DNA from: an uncultured Acidobacteriia bacterium
Lineage (GTDB): Bacteria > Acidobacteriota > Terriglobia > Bryobacterales > Bryobacteraceae
Length of the DNA: 64,000 nt
NCBI GenBank assembly: GCA_903881085.1
Contig: CAIRSA010000003.1
Location: forward strand, 17,967 to 81,966
Direction: 5' to 3'
Positions 41,946-50,943 of this stretch are shown in pieces. The notes under the pieces are model-generated. The model saw nothing but the letters and a program-made list of their open reading frames with translations. It searched no databases and was not told where the DNA came from. The first letter of the stretch is position 1. Every line of letters begins with the position of its first letter. The position numbers were made by a program, and so were the translations under genes.

Positions 41946-44606
41946 TTACTTCGACCTGCTCATGTCGCTCGAAGTCCCGCCCGCCGCAGGAATGTAGCAC
42001 TTCAGCGTGTAATCCATCACCATGCGGTCAGCGTTGAAGCGCCAGCCCAGGGTGCGGATCGTGCGCTTCATACGTTTGATCCAGCCGCGCGGAAGCCCGT
42101 CGCGGTCGCGGTCGTAGAACAGCGGAATCACTTCATCGCGCAGCACGCGATGCAGATCTTCAGCATCGCGCCAGTCGTGAATACCCGTGTTCGAATGAGT
42201 GCGGCCGCTACCAATAGCAAAGCCGTTCAAACCATCGTAGGCTTCGGCCCACCAGCCATCGAGAACAGAAAGATTCAGGCCGCCATTCAGCACAACCTTC
42301 TCTCCGCTAGTGCCCGAAGCTTCCAATGGACGCCGCGGATTGTTCAACCACACATCCACGCCCTGCACCAGACGGCGTCCAACGTTGATGTCGTAGTCCT
42401 CCACGAACAGAATTTTTTCCGCGAAGCGCTTATCGCGCATCAGTTCGGAAATCTGCTGCAGCACGCGCTTGCCTGGCTCATCCTTGGGATGCGCCTTGCC
42501 CGCGAACACAAACTGCAGCGGACGCTTCGGATCGTTCACCATGGCAACCAGCCGTTCCAGATCGGCCAGAATCAAGTTGGCGCGCTTGTAGGTTGCAAAG
42601 CGGCGCGCAAAGCCTATCGTCAGCGCATCGGGACTCAGCACCTTGCCCAGATGCTGAATCGTTTCCGCTGGTTCTCCCCGGCGTGAAGCCTGCTCCTTCG
42701 CACGCATCCGCGCAAACTCAATCAGCTGCGATTTCAGCGTGAGGTGCGTCTCCCACAACTCGCCATCCTCAACGTTTTCGATCGCTTCCCACACCTTCGA
42801 TTCACCGCTGTGTTCGTGCCAGCCTGGACCAAAGTGCCGGTCGAACAAGCGGAACATCTGCGGAGCAAGCCATGTCGGAGCATGGACGCCATTGGTGATG
42901 TGTCCGATGGGCACCTCGTCTTCCGGCTTGTTCGGAAACAAACCGGTCCACATGTTACGCGAAACTTCACCATGCAGTGAGGAGACAGCATTCGCCCGCC
43001 GCGACAACTTCAGCGCAAGGACGGTCATCGTAAAAGGCTCGTTGTGATCGTGAGGATGCACACGTCCCAGCGACATCAGGTGGTCATAAGACATACCCAT
43101 CGCATCGCGCAACGGCCCCAGATGCTCTTCCATCAGGTCGCCGCCGAAACGGTCGTGCCCTGCCGGCACAGGCGTGTGGGTGGTGAAGACCACTTCGCGC
43201 GGCACCTTGCGCGACGCCTCGTCGAAGCCAATGCCTTCCTCTTCCATCCGTTCGCGAATCACTTCCAGCACCGCGAAGGCGCTATGACCTTCGTTTAAGT
43301 GATAAACGCCGGGAGTAATCCCCATGGCCTTCAATGCGCGAATGCCGCCCACGCCCAGCAACAGTTCCTGGCGGATGCGCACCCGGCCGTCGCCGCCGTA
43401 AAGGCGCGAGGTTAATTCGCGATCCTCAGGAGCATTGCCTTCCACATTGGAATCGAGCAGCAACAAATCGCACCGGCCGACCTTGGTGCGCCAAACCTTT
43501 GCCTGGATGCTGCCACTGCGTGTTTCGATCTTCACGAAAACTGGTTCGCCGTTCTTGCCGATGGCCGGCTCCATGGGCAACTGCGCAGTCTCCAATTCCA
43601 AGTAGTCTTCCTGCTGCCAGCCGCTGCGGTCGAGCTTTTGTTTGAAGTAGCCGAGATAGTAATACAGCCCAACGCCGACTAAGGGAATATCCAGGTCCGA
43701 AGCACTCTTGATGTGATCGCCGGCCAGAATGCCCAAGCCGCCCGAATAGATCGGGAACGATTCATGCAAGCCAAACTCCGCCGAAAAATAGGCCACGGGG
43801 CGAGGCCGCAGCACACCTGCATGAGTGGCGCCCCAGGTGCGGTCCGCATGCAGATATTCCTGCTGCCTGCGGTAGGCGTAGTTGATGCGGCTATGCAACA
43901 CCAATTCGCCAGCGCGGCGTTCAATTTCAGCCAATGGAATCTCATTCAGCAGCGCAATCGGGTTGTGATTCAGCTGCCCCCAGCGGGCGGGCCCCAGTTC
44001 CCGGAAGAGGCTGCTGGCATCGCTGTCCCAGCACCACCACAGATTCCTTGCCAGCGACCACAGCCGTTCTCGCGCCGGAGCCACAAAGCGGTCCAGCGTG
44101 CGGGCATCGCTCACCACCGGAGCGACCTGCGCAGCGGCATCGACAAGCATCTTGATTTCTTCTTCGCGGAACGAGCGCATGGCGATGGTCTGCACGACCA
44201 AAACGCCCTGCAGTATGCCGCGGTCGATGAGCGGTACCCCAAGGAACGATGTGTAGTCGTCCTCGCCAGCTTTGGGGAAATACTTGAAGCGCGGGTGGTT
44301 CTTTACGTAGTCGACCGCTACCGGCCGCACCTGCTCAGCCACCAACCCGGCCAGTCCTTCATTCACGCCCATGCGCAATGCGCCGATCGCATCCTTGCGC
44401 AATCCAAGAGTGGCGGCCAGCACGAGATTCGCGCGGTCCGGCTCCAGCAAATAGGCTGAGCAAACGTCGGTGCTGAAGCGTTTGGCAATCAGCGCCACCA
44501 CTTTCATCAGCGTTTCTGCCGGCTTGCCGCTTTCCTGTGCAAGTTCAGAGATCTCTTCCAACGTTAATACGGGGCTCAGCTCAGATTGTTCTGTTGAATG
44601 GCTCAT
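41946..44606 (-). CDS. glgP: Alpha-glucan phosphorylase with N-terminal GAF domain
   Basis: An 886-residue GT35 phosphorylase. Residues about 15-170 are a GAF domain (LMKVVALIAKRFSTDVCSAY, SFLGVPLIDRGILQGVLVVQ), unusual for this enzyme. DUF3417 follows (RLWSLARNLWWCWDSDASSL), then the catalytic part: YFSAEFGLHESFPIYSGGLG, HLNEGHSAF, FTTHTPVPAGHDRF, and the PLP site EASGTSGEKVVLNGG with Lys770. The enzyme releases glucose-1-phosphate from glycogen or other alpha-glucans. The GAF domain, similar to that of phosphotransferase enzyme I NtrX/PtsP-type sensors, may allow allosteric control by a small ligand. The gene is followed by an intrinsic terminator. Start ATG 44606 has no clear ribosome site. 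Confidence 0.94.
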   Translation of the reverse strand: MSHSTEQSELSPVLTLEEISELAQESGKPAETLMKVVALIAKRFSTDVCSAYLLEPDRANLVLAATLGLRKDAIGALRMGVNEGLAGLVAEQVRPVAVDYVKNHPRFKYFPKAGEDDYTSFLGVPLIDRGILQGVLVVQTIAMRSFREEEIKMLVDAAAQVAPVVSDARTLDRFVAPARERLWSLARNLWWCWDSDASSLFRELGPARWGQLNHNPIALLNEIPLAEIERRAGELVLHSRINYAYRRQQEYLHADRTWGATHAGVLRPRPVAYFSAEFGLHESFPIYSGGLGILAGDHIKSASDLDIPLVGVGLYYYLGYFKQKLDRSGWQQEDYLELETAQLPMEPAIGKNGEPVFVKIETRSGSIQAKVWRTKVGRCDLLLLDSNVEGNAPEDRELTSRLYGGDGRVRIRQELLLGVGGIRALKAMGITPGVYHLNEGHSAFAVLEVIRERMEEEGIGFDEASRKVPREVVFTTHTPVPAGHDRFGGDLMEEHLGPLRDAMGMSYDHLMSLGRVHPHDHNEPFTMTVLALKLSRRANAVSSLHGEVSRNMWTGLFPNKPEDEVPIGHITNGVHAPTWLAPQMFRLFDRHFGPGWHEHSGESKVWEAIENVEDGELWETHLTLKSQLIEFARMRAKEQASRRGEPAETIQHLGKVLSPDALTIGFARRFATYKRANLILADLERLVAMVNDPKRPLQFVFAGKAHPKDEPGKRVLQQISELMRDKRFAEKILFVEDYDINVGRRLVQGVDVWLNNPRRPLEASGTSGEKVVLNGGLNLSVLDGWWAEAYDGLNGFAIGSGRTHSNTGIHDWRDAEDLHRVLRDEVIPLFYDRDRDGLPRGWIKRMKRTIRTLGWRFNADRMVMDYTLKCYIPAAGGTSSDMSRSK

Positions 44607-44858
44607 AGTAAAGGCACTCCGATCTTCCTAAAAATATGTATCGCTACGGAGCGAGGAGGGGTACTTTCCAACGATGTAACAGTCTTCAGTTTAAACGCTC
44701 TGTACCCGCGCCCACCAAAAGATTTTTTTATCGCGCCCATTGCGAAAGTGCCGTTGACAAGCAGTGATGAGTTGGCCCCGGAAAACTGCGCCGTTGCGCC
44801 TAGGCCGCTGCACCCGTAACATCAACCCGTTGTTTCGTGTTGAAATAGCATATCGCGA

Positions 44859-45563
44859 ATGTCGAAACGGGCTTTGGTGCTTTCGGGCGGCGGCTTCTTC
44901 GGGGCTTACGAAGTAGGCGCCTGGAGTGCGATCGAATCGCATTTCAAACCGGACTTGATCGTCGGCGCATCCATCGGCTCGCTCAACGCATGGTCCATCG
45001 CGGGCGGCGCCTCGGCGGCGGAATTGACGCGCAACTGGCTAAATCTGAAAATGAGCTCGATCACACACGCCAGCCAGCCGATCGAAGAAATTTACCAAGC
45101 CTACTCGCCACGCATGGATGTGTGCGTTGTGCTGACCGATATACTCCGCGTCCGAACGCGCAGTTTCGTCAATGAACAGATCACCGGCCGCCATCTTGCC
45201 GCATCCTGCGCTGTCCCGTTCATTCTACCCTTCCAACGCATCGATGGCGTCTGGTACGCCGATGGCGGGTTGTTGAACGCCTTGCCGCTGGCCGCGGCCA
45301 TTGCCCTGGGGGCTACTGAAATTATCGGCGTCAATGTTTGGGCCCCTTTGCCATGGTGGGCCGTCACGCCGGGCCGCGTAGCGCGGGTCCTCACCCGCAG
45401 CAACCCTAAAATCCCTAAGGGCGTAAAGATCCATCTGCTTACGCCCCGGAAATTTCTCGGCACCTTTCGCCAGGCTGCCAATTACGATCGCGCCACGGTG
45501 GAGCGCTGGATCGCAGAGGGCCATGCCGACGCAACAAAACATTTCCCACCGGGAATGTTTTGA
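44859..45563 (+). CDS. Patatin-like phospholipase
   Basis: A 234-residue patatin. The oxyanion-hole glycines (SGGGFFGAYEVGAW, residues 9-22), the nucleophile motif GASIG (Ser38) and the catalytic Asp in DGG (Asp135) are all in place, giving a complete Ser-Asp dyad. It hydrolyses acyl chains from lipids. There is no signal peptide, so it is cytoplasmic or membrane-peripheral. It is shorter than many bacterial patatins (about 300 residues) and close to the minimal catalytic domain. It heads a plus-strand trio with a small unknown protein (16-base gap) and a 2H phosphoesterase, divergent from the phosphorylase gene. Confidence 0.92.
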   Translation: MSKRALVLSGGGFFGAYEVGAWSAIESHFKPDLIVGASIGSLNAWSIAGGASAAELTRNWLNLKMSSITHASQPIEEIYQAYSPRMDVCVVLTDILRVRTRSFVNEQITGRHLAASCAVPFILPFQRIDGVWYADGGLLNALPLAAAIALGATEIIGVNVWAPLPWWAVTPGRVARVLTRSNPKIPKGVKIHLLTPRKFLGTFRQAANYDRATVERWIAEGHADATKHFPPGMF

Positions 45564-45579
45564 GCCATAATAGGCGTGT

Positions 45580-45900
45580 ATGGCAACCTATCGCATCTTT
45601 CGCATGAAGGAACATGTCCGTCAGCACTTCCGCTGGGCTCCCCACACAAGCGGGGTGATGAACGCAAAACCGCGCGACTTCGAACAGACCGGCGAAATCG
45701 AAGCAACCAGCCCCTACGCCGCCTGGAAGGTGTTGCGTGAAACGGAACACCCGCTTGAAGTCGGCGATCTGATGGAAGCAGAAGACTCCACTCTGCTGGT
45801 TTACAAGTACGTCGGCATGGAAGAGGCCAAGTGGGTACTCCCAGAGGTGAAGCCGGTACTGATACCAGAGGATCTACCGGAACCGGCTCTCGCGAGTTAA
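45580..45900 (+). CDS. Conserved hypothetical protein, 106 residues
   Basis: No family recognised. A small soluble, acidic protein beginning ATYRIFRMKEHVRQHFRW with EIEATSPYAAWKVLRETEHPLEVGD in the middle and VYKYVGMEEAKWVLPE near the end. The pattern suggests a compact alpha+beta fold that recurs in acidobacterial genomes next to lipase or RNA-ligase-like genes, but that is impression only. It sits 16 bases after the patatin gene and 10 bases before the 2H phosphoesterase gene and is likely co-transcribed with both. Confidence 0.7.
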   Translation: MATYRIFRMKEHVRQHFRWAPHTSGVMNAKPRDFEQTGEIEATSPYAAWKVLRETEHPLEVGDLMEAEDSTLLVYKYVGMEEAKWVLPEVKPVLIPEDLPEPALAS

Positions 45901-45910
45901 GATAGTCTCT

Positions 45911-46489
45911 ATGAGTTCGACAGCCGGACCGTTATGTCCTGCGGCGGATCACGGGGAAGCGGTTCGGATAAATTCCTTCGCTCTTGTTACATATATCCCC
46001 GATCCGCTGGGTGAGTTCCTCGATGACCTTCGCAAGGAACTTGTCCCGGAATGCAGTTTGCGATCGCATGTATCGATTCTGCCTCCGCGCCCATTAATTC
46101 ACACGGAGCAAGCCGCCCACGACCAGATCGAGCGCGAATGCCGCCGCACAACGCGCTTTCGTATCGAGGCCGGTGAGATCAGGCTCTTCCCCGTTACCAA
46201 CGTGATCTACATCGCGGTGGATACAGGCGAGTTTGAACTGCGCCAGATGCACGATTCCCTCAACTCAAACGCCTTGGCCTACAAGGAACCGTACTTCTAT
46301 CACCCGCACATCACGCTCGCCCAGCAGCTACCCGACTGCGAAATCCGCGGATGCAATGAGCTGGCAAAACGCCGTTGGGCCGAATACCGTCACGAACGGA
46401 GCTTCGACGTCGAGGCGATTACGTTTGTGCAGAACACGACGGCCAACCGCTGGATCGATCTCTCTGAGATCAAAATGGGCCGATTCTAG
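45911..46489 (+). CDS. 2H phosphoesterase / 2'-5' RNA ligase family protein
   Basis: 192 residues with the two signature histidine motifs of the 2H superfamily: HVS (His53, in SHVSILPPRP) and HIT (His133, in YHPHITLAQ). Spacing of about 80 residues is normal for LigT/CPDase members, which open 2',3'-cyclic phosphates or join 2'-5' RNA ends. LRQMHDSLN before the second motif is also typical. Physiological substrate unknown; tRNA halves or cyclic nucleotides are the usual suggestions. The last gene of the patatin trio; no terminator hairpin is obvious after it. Confidence 0.9.
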   Translation: MSSTAGPLCPAADHGEAVRINSFALVTYIPDPLGEFLDDLRKELVPECSLRSHVSILPPRPLIHTEQAAHDQIERECRRTTRFRIEAGEIRLFPVTNVIYIAVDTGEFELRQMHDSLNSNALAYKEPYFYHPHITLAQQLPDCEIRGCNELAKRRWAEYRHERSFDVEAITFVQNTTANRWIDLSEIKMGRF

Positions 46490-46681
46490 CTGAGCTTCCG
46501 GTCAAAGTCGAGCGCGGCGAGTCCCAATTAATCTGCCGAGGTGTGCCGGGAGAGCGGGATCGCTTTCCGCTGGCCTTCGGGATCCATGCATCACGAGACG
46601 GGGCAACTCGGGAGAGGGTCTACCGTTTCGTCGAAACACCTGGCCCGTAAGCTTATTACTAAGCCTCTCGTTATTTCCGTT

Positions 46682-49444
46682 TCACTTGTTCTTGCCCTTC
46701 AGATCGATCAGCACGACGTCTGAATTCTCCTGGACGCGGTCGAACACGATTTGTTTGCCATCCGGGGAGATATCGAAGTTTCGCAGCATATCACCTCGCT
46801 TCAAATCCGTCAGTTGACGGCGCGACCCGGTCTCGATGTTCACGAGGAAAAAATCTTGATCCCGGTAAGCCCCTTGCAAGACCACAAATGATTTTCCATC
46901 GGGCAGGAAGCGGAACCGCCCGCCTTCGCCTCGCGTGGAAATGTCGTGCAGCTTGAAGAGCCGCTTGTCCGGGCAGATTGCCCGAAGAGGAAACAACGCG
47001 CCTTGGGGAGCAAAATAGTACAGAATCAGGCGTCCGTCGGGCGACCAGACCGGGTTGTAGGAGATCTGGTCCACCAACTTTTCCGGGGCTCCGCCGTCAA
47101 CAGGAATCTTGAAGATCCGCCCGCCCATCCCTTCGTCCACGCTCGCCACGACGTACTTGCCATCGGGAGACCAGGAAGGAGCGTCCCGGACGTCCAACGA
47201 TTCCGCCAGAGGACGAATTCCGGTTCCCTCGGCAGTCATAAGATAAAGATGCTGGCGTTCGCCTTTTCTCACCGTAAAACAAATGCGGCTTCCATCCGGG
47301 GAAATCGCGACTGGCGCGGATGGCGCCTCATCCGCTGACCTCCACAATTCCGTTGCAATGCCATCCTGATATTTCCATAGCCCGTCGTCGCCGCCTTTCG
47401 CCGACAGGTACAGCAGGTAATTCGGTCCGAAGCGCGGCGAAACGGCGCGCACCGCGGGAAGCTTCATCTGCCGGGTATCGCTTTCGTGCGCAATCCGGTC
47501 CAGAATCGGCACGGTCCAAAGCGTTCCCCTCGGATTGGAAACGGTGGCCGCCAACCGTGTCATTGGTCCGTTGGGCCCGTTGCTGGCGGAGATTGAAATG
47601 AACTCCTCCACACCCAGGTTTGCGCGGCGCGAGGTCCGCGTCCTCAAGTCCATTGCGTAAAGCCAGGAACCAGCTCCATTCGCCGCACTCGCAATGTACA
47701 GCAGCGTTTGGTCATCCAGAATCGTGGGGTACGTCACCTTGGTGTTGTGATGGGTGAGTCGTTCTGCTTCACCTCCGGTGGCGGGCACGCGCCACACGTC
47801 CATCTCTGTCGAACGAAAGCCGCGTGTGAAGTAGATGTAGTGCCCGTCTGGGGACCAGGATTCGTAATGGGTATGCTCGCCCGGGCGCGAGGCATAGATC
47901 CGCTTCGGGTTGATGCCCTGACGATCCGCTACAGAGATGGGGTCTCCTGGTAAAGCCTCGAAGGAGGCAACCTGGCTGCCGTCCGGCGACCAGAGGGCCA
48001 TGTTTGCTTTTTCCAGGAAGCGCCGGGGAGGACCGCCCATCGCGGGAATCAACCACACGCCAGCCGCAATGTCGCCTATGGCTCGGCTGGTGGGGTCGGT
48101 CTTTGAAACGCGAAGCCATACTTGTGAGCCGTCGCCCGAAAACCCAACGCTGCGAATTTGTTCATGGAACAATTCCGGAAAGCGTCCCTTGGAAAGGTTG
48201 ACGAAGCTTCCCACTCCAACCTGTCCGATGAAGGCATCGAACGGGCCGTCCTTATCGGAAGTAAAAGCGATCAGTTTGCCATCCGGTGAAAGCGCGGCGT
48301 CCATTTCCGAGCCTTCAAAATCGGTGAGCCTGGTGAATTGTGCATCCTCCAGCGGATTGGTCCATTCCGGGGGACGGTTACGCAGCGACCAGATCCATAC
48401 GGCACCGATCGCGGCCAGCCCCAGCAGACCACCGGCGATGATCCGCAGGGAAAGAAGTCCCGTGGGGGCGGGGATGCGCTTGGCGCTCGGCAACGACTTG
48501 GAACTGGACATCCGTTGAAATCGCCGAATGTCCAGCGCCATGTCGCCGGCGTGCTGGTAGCGGTCTTCGCCGTTGGGGGCCACCGCCTTGTCGAGAATTT
48601 CCTGTAATTCCGGAGGCTGACCCGTCAGCGAGGGCAGGTCCTGCTTTGGCGGCCCACGCCTGCCCGTGACCATCTCGTACAGGATCAGCCCGAGAGCATA
48701 GATATCGGTACCCGCATTGCACTCCTTGCCCTCCCGCTGCTCCGGCGCCATGTACGCCGGGGTTCCCAGGATCATTCCGGATGCCGTTAGCGTCTCGTCC
48801 TCGGTCGATTTCGCAATCCCGAAATCCAGCACCTTGGCGCCCCGCTTGGTCAACATGACATTGCCCGGTTTCAGATCGCGATGGACGATCCCTTTGGCGT
48901 GCGCCGCCACCAGGGCGTCGGCAATCTGGGCCGCGAAACGAAGCGAGTCCTCCACGCTCAGCTTGCCGTGTTTCAACCGCTCGGCAAGCGTTTCGCCCTC
49001 CACAAATTCCATCACCAGATAGTTCGGGCCCAGGTCATAGAGCGTGCAAATATGCGGATGATTAAGTGCGGCGATTGCCCGCGCCTCCCGTTCAAAGCGA
49101 TCGGAGAAGCGCTCCGACGCGACTTTTATGGCGACATCGCGCCCCAACCGCGCATCGTGAGCCCGATAGACATCGCCCATGCCGCCCGCGCCGATCTTTG
49201 CTTCAATCCGGTAGGGCCCCAATACCACGCCCGGCCTGATTATGGTGGCTGTCGGGTCCGTTTCCGCCTCCCAAGCCGGATGGTCGAGGATGCCTTGGGT
49301 GGGGCCCTCCTGCTCCAACAGCGCTTCCACCTTGGAGCGGACATCGGGAGCCGCTTTGGCAAGCAGCAAGGCCCGTTCGCCGCTGGAGGCGTCCAGGGCG
49401 GCGTGATACAGGGCCTCGATTTGTTGCCATTTTTCGCGAGTCAT
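46682..49444 (-). CDS. Transmembrane Ser/Thr protein kinase with TolB-like propeller (A)
   Basis: 920 residues. The start at 49444 ([17 protein letters not shown]) is set by homology to kinase B; an open extension to 49483 is unlikely. A short helical module (1-50) precedes a Hanks-type kinase domain (about 77-340) with [15 protein letters not shown] (Lys107), HRDLKPGNV (Asp190), DFG (207-209) and APEQ. One membrane helix (about 320-345, [18 protein letters not shown]) leads to an extracytoplasmic PD40/TolB-type propeller with repeated SPDG motifs ([33 protein letters not shown]). It should sense something in the periplasm and phosphorylate cytoplasmic proteins. It is the last of three minus-strand genes beside a divergent ECF sigma factor. 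Confidence 0.94.
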   Translation of the reverse strand: MTREKWQQIEALYHAALDASSGERALLLAKAAPDVRSKVEALLEQEGPTQGILDHPAWEAETDPTATIIRPGVVLGPYRIEAKIGAGGMGDVYRAHDARLGRDVAIKVASERFSDRFEREARAIAALNHPHICTLYDLGPNYLVMEFVEGETLAERLKHGKLSVEDSLRFAAQIADALVAAHAKGIVHRDLKPGNVMLTKRGAKVLDFGIAKSTEDETLTASGMILGTPAYMAPEQREGKECNAGTDIYALGLILYEMVTGRRGPPKQDLPSLTGQPPELQEILDKAVAPNGEDRYQHAGDMALDIRRFQRMSSSKSLPSAKRIPAPTGLLSLRIIAGGLLGLAAIGAVWIWSLRNRPPEWTNPLEDAQFTRLTDFEGSEMDAALSPDGKLIAFTSDKDGPFDAFIGQVGVGSFVNLSKGRFPELFHEQIRSVGFSGDGSQVWLRVSKTDPTSRAIGDIAAGVWLIPAMGGPPRRFLEKANMALWSPDGSQVASFEALPGDPISVADRQGINPKRIYASRPGEHTHYESWSPDGHYIYFTRGFRSTEMDVWRVPATGGEAERLTHHNTKVTYPTILDDQTLLYIASAANGAGSWLYAMDLRTRTSRRANLGVEEFISISASNGPNGPMTRLAATVSNPRGTLWTVPILDRIAHESDTRQMKLPAVRAVSPRFGPNYLLYLSAKGGDDGLWKYQDGIATELWRSADEAPSAPVAISPDGSRICFTVRKGERQHLYLMTAEGTGIRPLAESLDVRDAPSWSPDGKYVVASVDEGMGGRIFKIPVDGGAPEKLVDQISYNPVWSPDGRLILYYFAPQGALFPLRAICPDKRLFKLHDISTRGEGGRFRFLPDGKSFVVLQGAYRDQDFFLVNIETGSRRQLTDLKRGDMLRNFDISPDGKQIVFDRVQENSDVVLIDLKGKNK

Positions 49445-49515
49445 GGCCGAATGCGGAGAATGAGCTTCCAATATATCGCACATCCGGCCCTTCTCAAAGA
49501 CTGCACCGCGACCTT

Positions 49516-50865
49516 TTACTGCGCGTTCGACCCGTCCTGGGACGCCCAGTCAATCACCGCTTTCGCCACGTTGTGGCCCAAGGTATTGCCGGCATCGATG
49601 TCACTCTGATAATGAATCCCGGCCACTCTTCGAGAGTGGCCCGCATCCAGGGCCTGACTGCGGAAAAGGTCGGCACGAGTGGGAAACAGATACGCCATCA
49701 CGTCCGTGATTCCGACGGAAAGGCTGGCATGGGCCGCCGGATAGCTCGGATGATTGGGCGTCGCGAACAGGGTCGTGAGCGTGGAGTCCAACTGAAAAGG
49801 ACGAATCGCCCAATAGGCGTATTTCCCCTCCCAACACGCCACCATGGAGTCATAGCGCGCCACGCTCATCAATGCGTAGACACGAGCCGCGCGCGGTGGA
49901 TTGGCGTTCATGCGATCCTCAAACAAAGCGGTATGCGCCTGGTTGTACCAGTCGGAAAACGTACCGTTGTTGGTCTGCCAGTAAAAGGCAGCGGCCTGAT
50001 CGTTAAAGGGCCTGGGTTCGGCGTGCAATGCGGCCAGTTCTGCCTGCTTCTCCGGCGAGTTATAAGCCAGCGGCGGTCCCGGGCGGAACTGACTCCCGCT
50101 CGAAATCACCCACGTCTTCCACGTTCCACACAATGGACAAGAGGGGTTGGTCCCGTACCAGAAGCCGGGCCCCGTGGGAATGGTTCCGGTGAAAACGTTC
50201 GAGGAATTATCTGTCTTGGCGCGATCGACTACCACTTGCGCCACTTGCTGGCCCAGTTTCAGACCCGCGAAATAATCGCTCGGGTAGGCCACGCCCGCAT
50301 AAAGCCGGGACCGGGCCGCTTCCTCCGCCATGCTCTGCAGAGTCACGGCATCGTTCGGGTACAGATACGCCAGCACGGCCGAGGCCGCACCGGCTGCGGC
50401 CGCAAAATCGTTGGGATAAGAAGGAGCGTTGGACGGCGCAACCAAGGGCACGAAGGACGGATCCAACTGAGAGGGCAGGGGGCGCTTGTACGCATACTTG
50501 GCATCCCACGCCGCAACAGTCGCATCGTACATGGCCACGGTGAGCAGGGCCATCTGCCGGGCATTATCCGTGTTTCCAAGGCCCGTGCTCAGCACCCTCT
50601 GCTGCAGCCATTGCACCCAGTGGTAAGCGGGTGAGCCCTGGTCCCAATACGCAATCTGGGTTTGAGCCGCAGCATTTAACGTGCCTCGCACACCCTTCAA
50701 CCAGGCAAGCTCACCTGCTGTTGCGGCCGCATCCGGCGGAGCGGGCGGACGGTACTGGCTTCCGCCCGTCAACACCCACGTCTTCCAGGTTCCCGCGTTG
50801 GGCTCGATTTGCGCCCACGTAGGACAAAGAGTCAGAATTCCGATCAAAAACGTATGCAATCTCAT
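49516..50865 (-). CDS. Vanadium-haloperoxidase/PAP2 superfamily protein, internally duplicated
   Basis: 449 residues with a signal peptide ([14 protein letters not shown]) and AGGAGG before ATG 50865. The C-terminal half has a full vanadate/phosphate-binding site: Lys348-x6-Arg355-Pro356, His379 in PSYPAAH, and [12 protein letters not shown] (Ser411-Arg412, His418, Asp422). The N-terminal half is recognisably a copy ([16 protein letters not shown] at 26 against [16 protein letters not shown] at 247) but has Phe154 and Ala193 where the two catalytic histidines should be, so it is a degenerate pseudo-site. It could be an exported haloperoxidase or acid phosphatase; sequence cannot separate these. 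It lies between two kinase genes with gaps of 71 and 78 bases. Confidence 0.88.
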   Translation of the reverse strand: MRLHTFLIGILTLCPTWAQIEPNAGTWKTWVLTGGSQYRPPAPPDAAATAGELAWLKGVRGTLNAAAQTQIAYWDQGSPAYHWVQWLQQRVLSTGLGNTDNARQMALLTVAMYDATVAAWDAKYAYKRPLPSQLDPSFVPLVAPSNAPSYPNDFAAAAGAASAVLAYLYPNDAVTLQSMAEEAARSRLYAGVAYPSDYFAGLKLGQQVAQVVVDRAKTDNSSNVFTGTIPTGPGFWYGTNPSCPLCGTWKTWVISSGSQFRPGPPLAYNSPEKQAELAALHAEPRPFNDQAAAFYWQTNNGTFSDWYNQAHTALFEDRMNANPPRAARVYALMSVARYDSMVACWEGKYAYWAIRPFQLDSTLTTLFATPNHPSYPAAHASLSVGITDVMAYLFPTRADLFRSQALDAGHSRRVAGIHYQSDIDAGNTLGHNVAKAVIDWASQDGSNAQ

Positions 50866-50943
50866 ATTGCCTCCTGCTGGGGAAGCGACAACGGCCGGCT
50901 AAAACTGCAACCGGGTGTACTATTTTCTTCTTTAGTCCAGAGT

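Noticed and set aside
46490..46681. Possible small RNA gene or terminator between convergent genes
   Set aside because: No tRNA-like folding, no strong stem and no T-tract found by eye.
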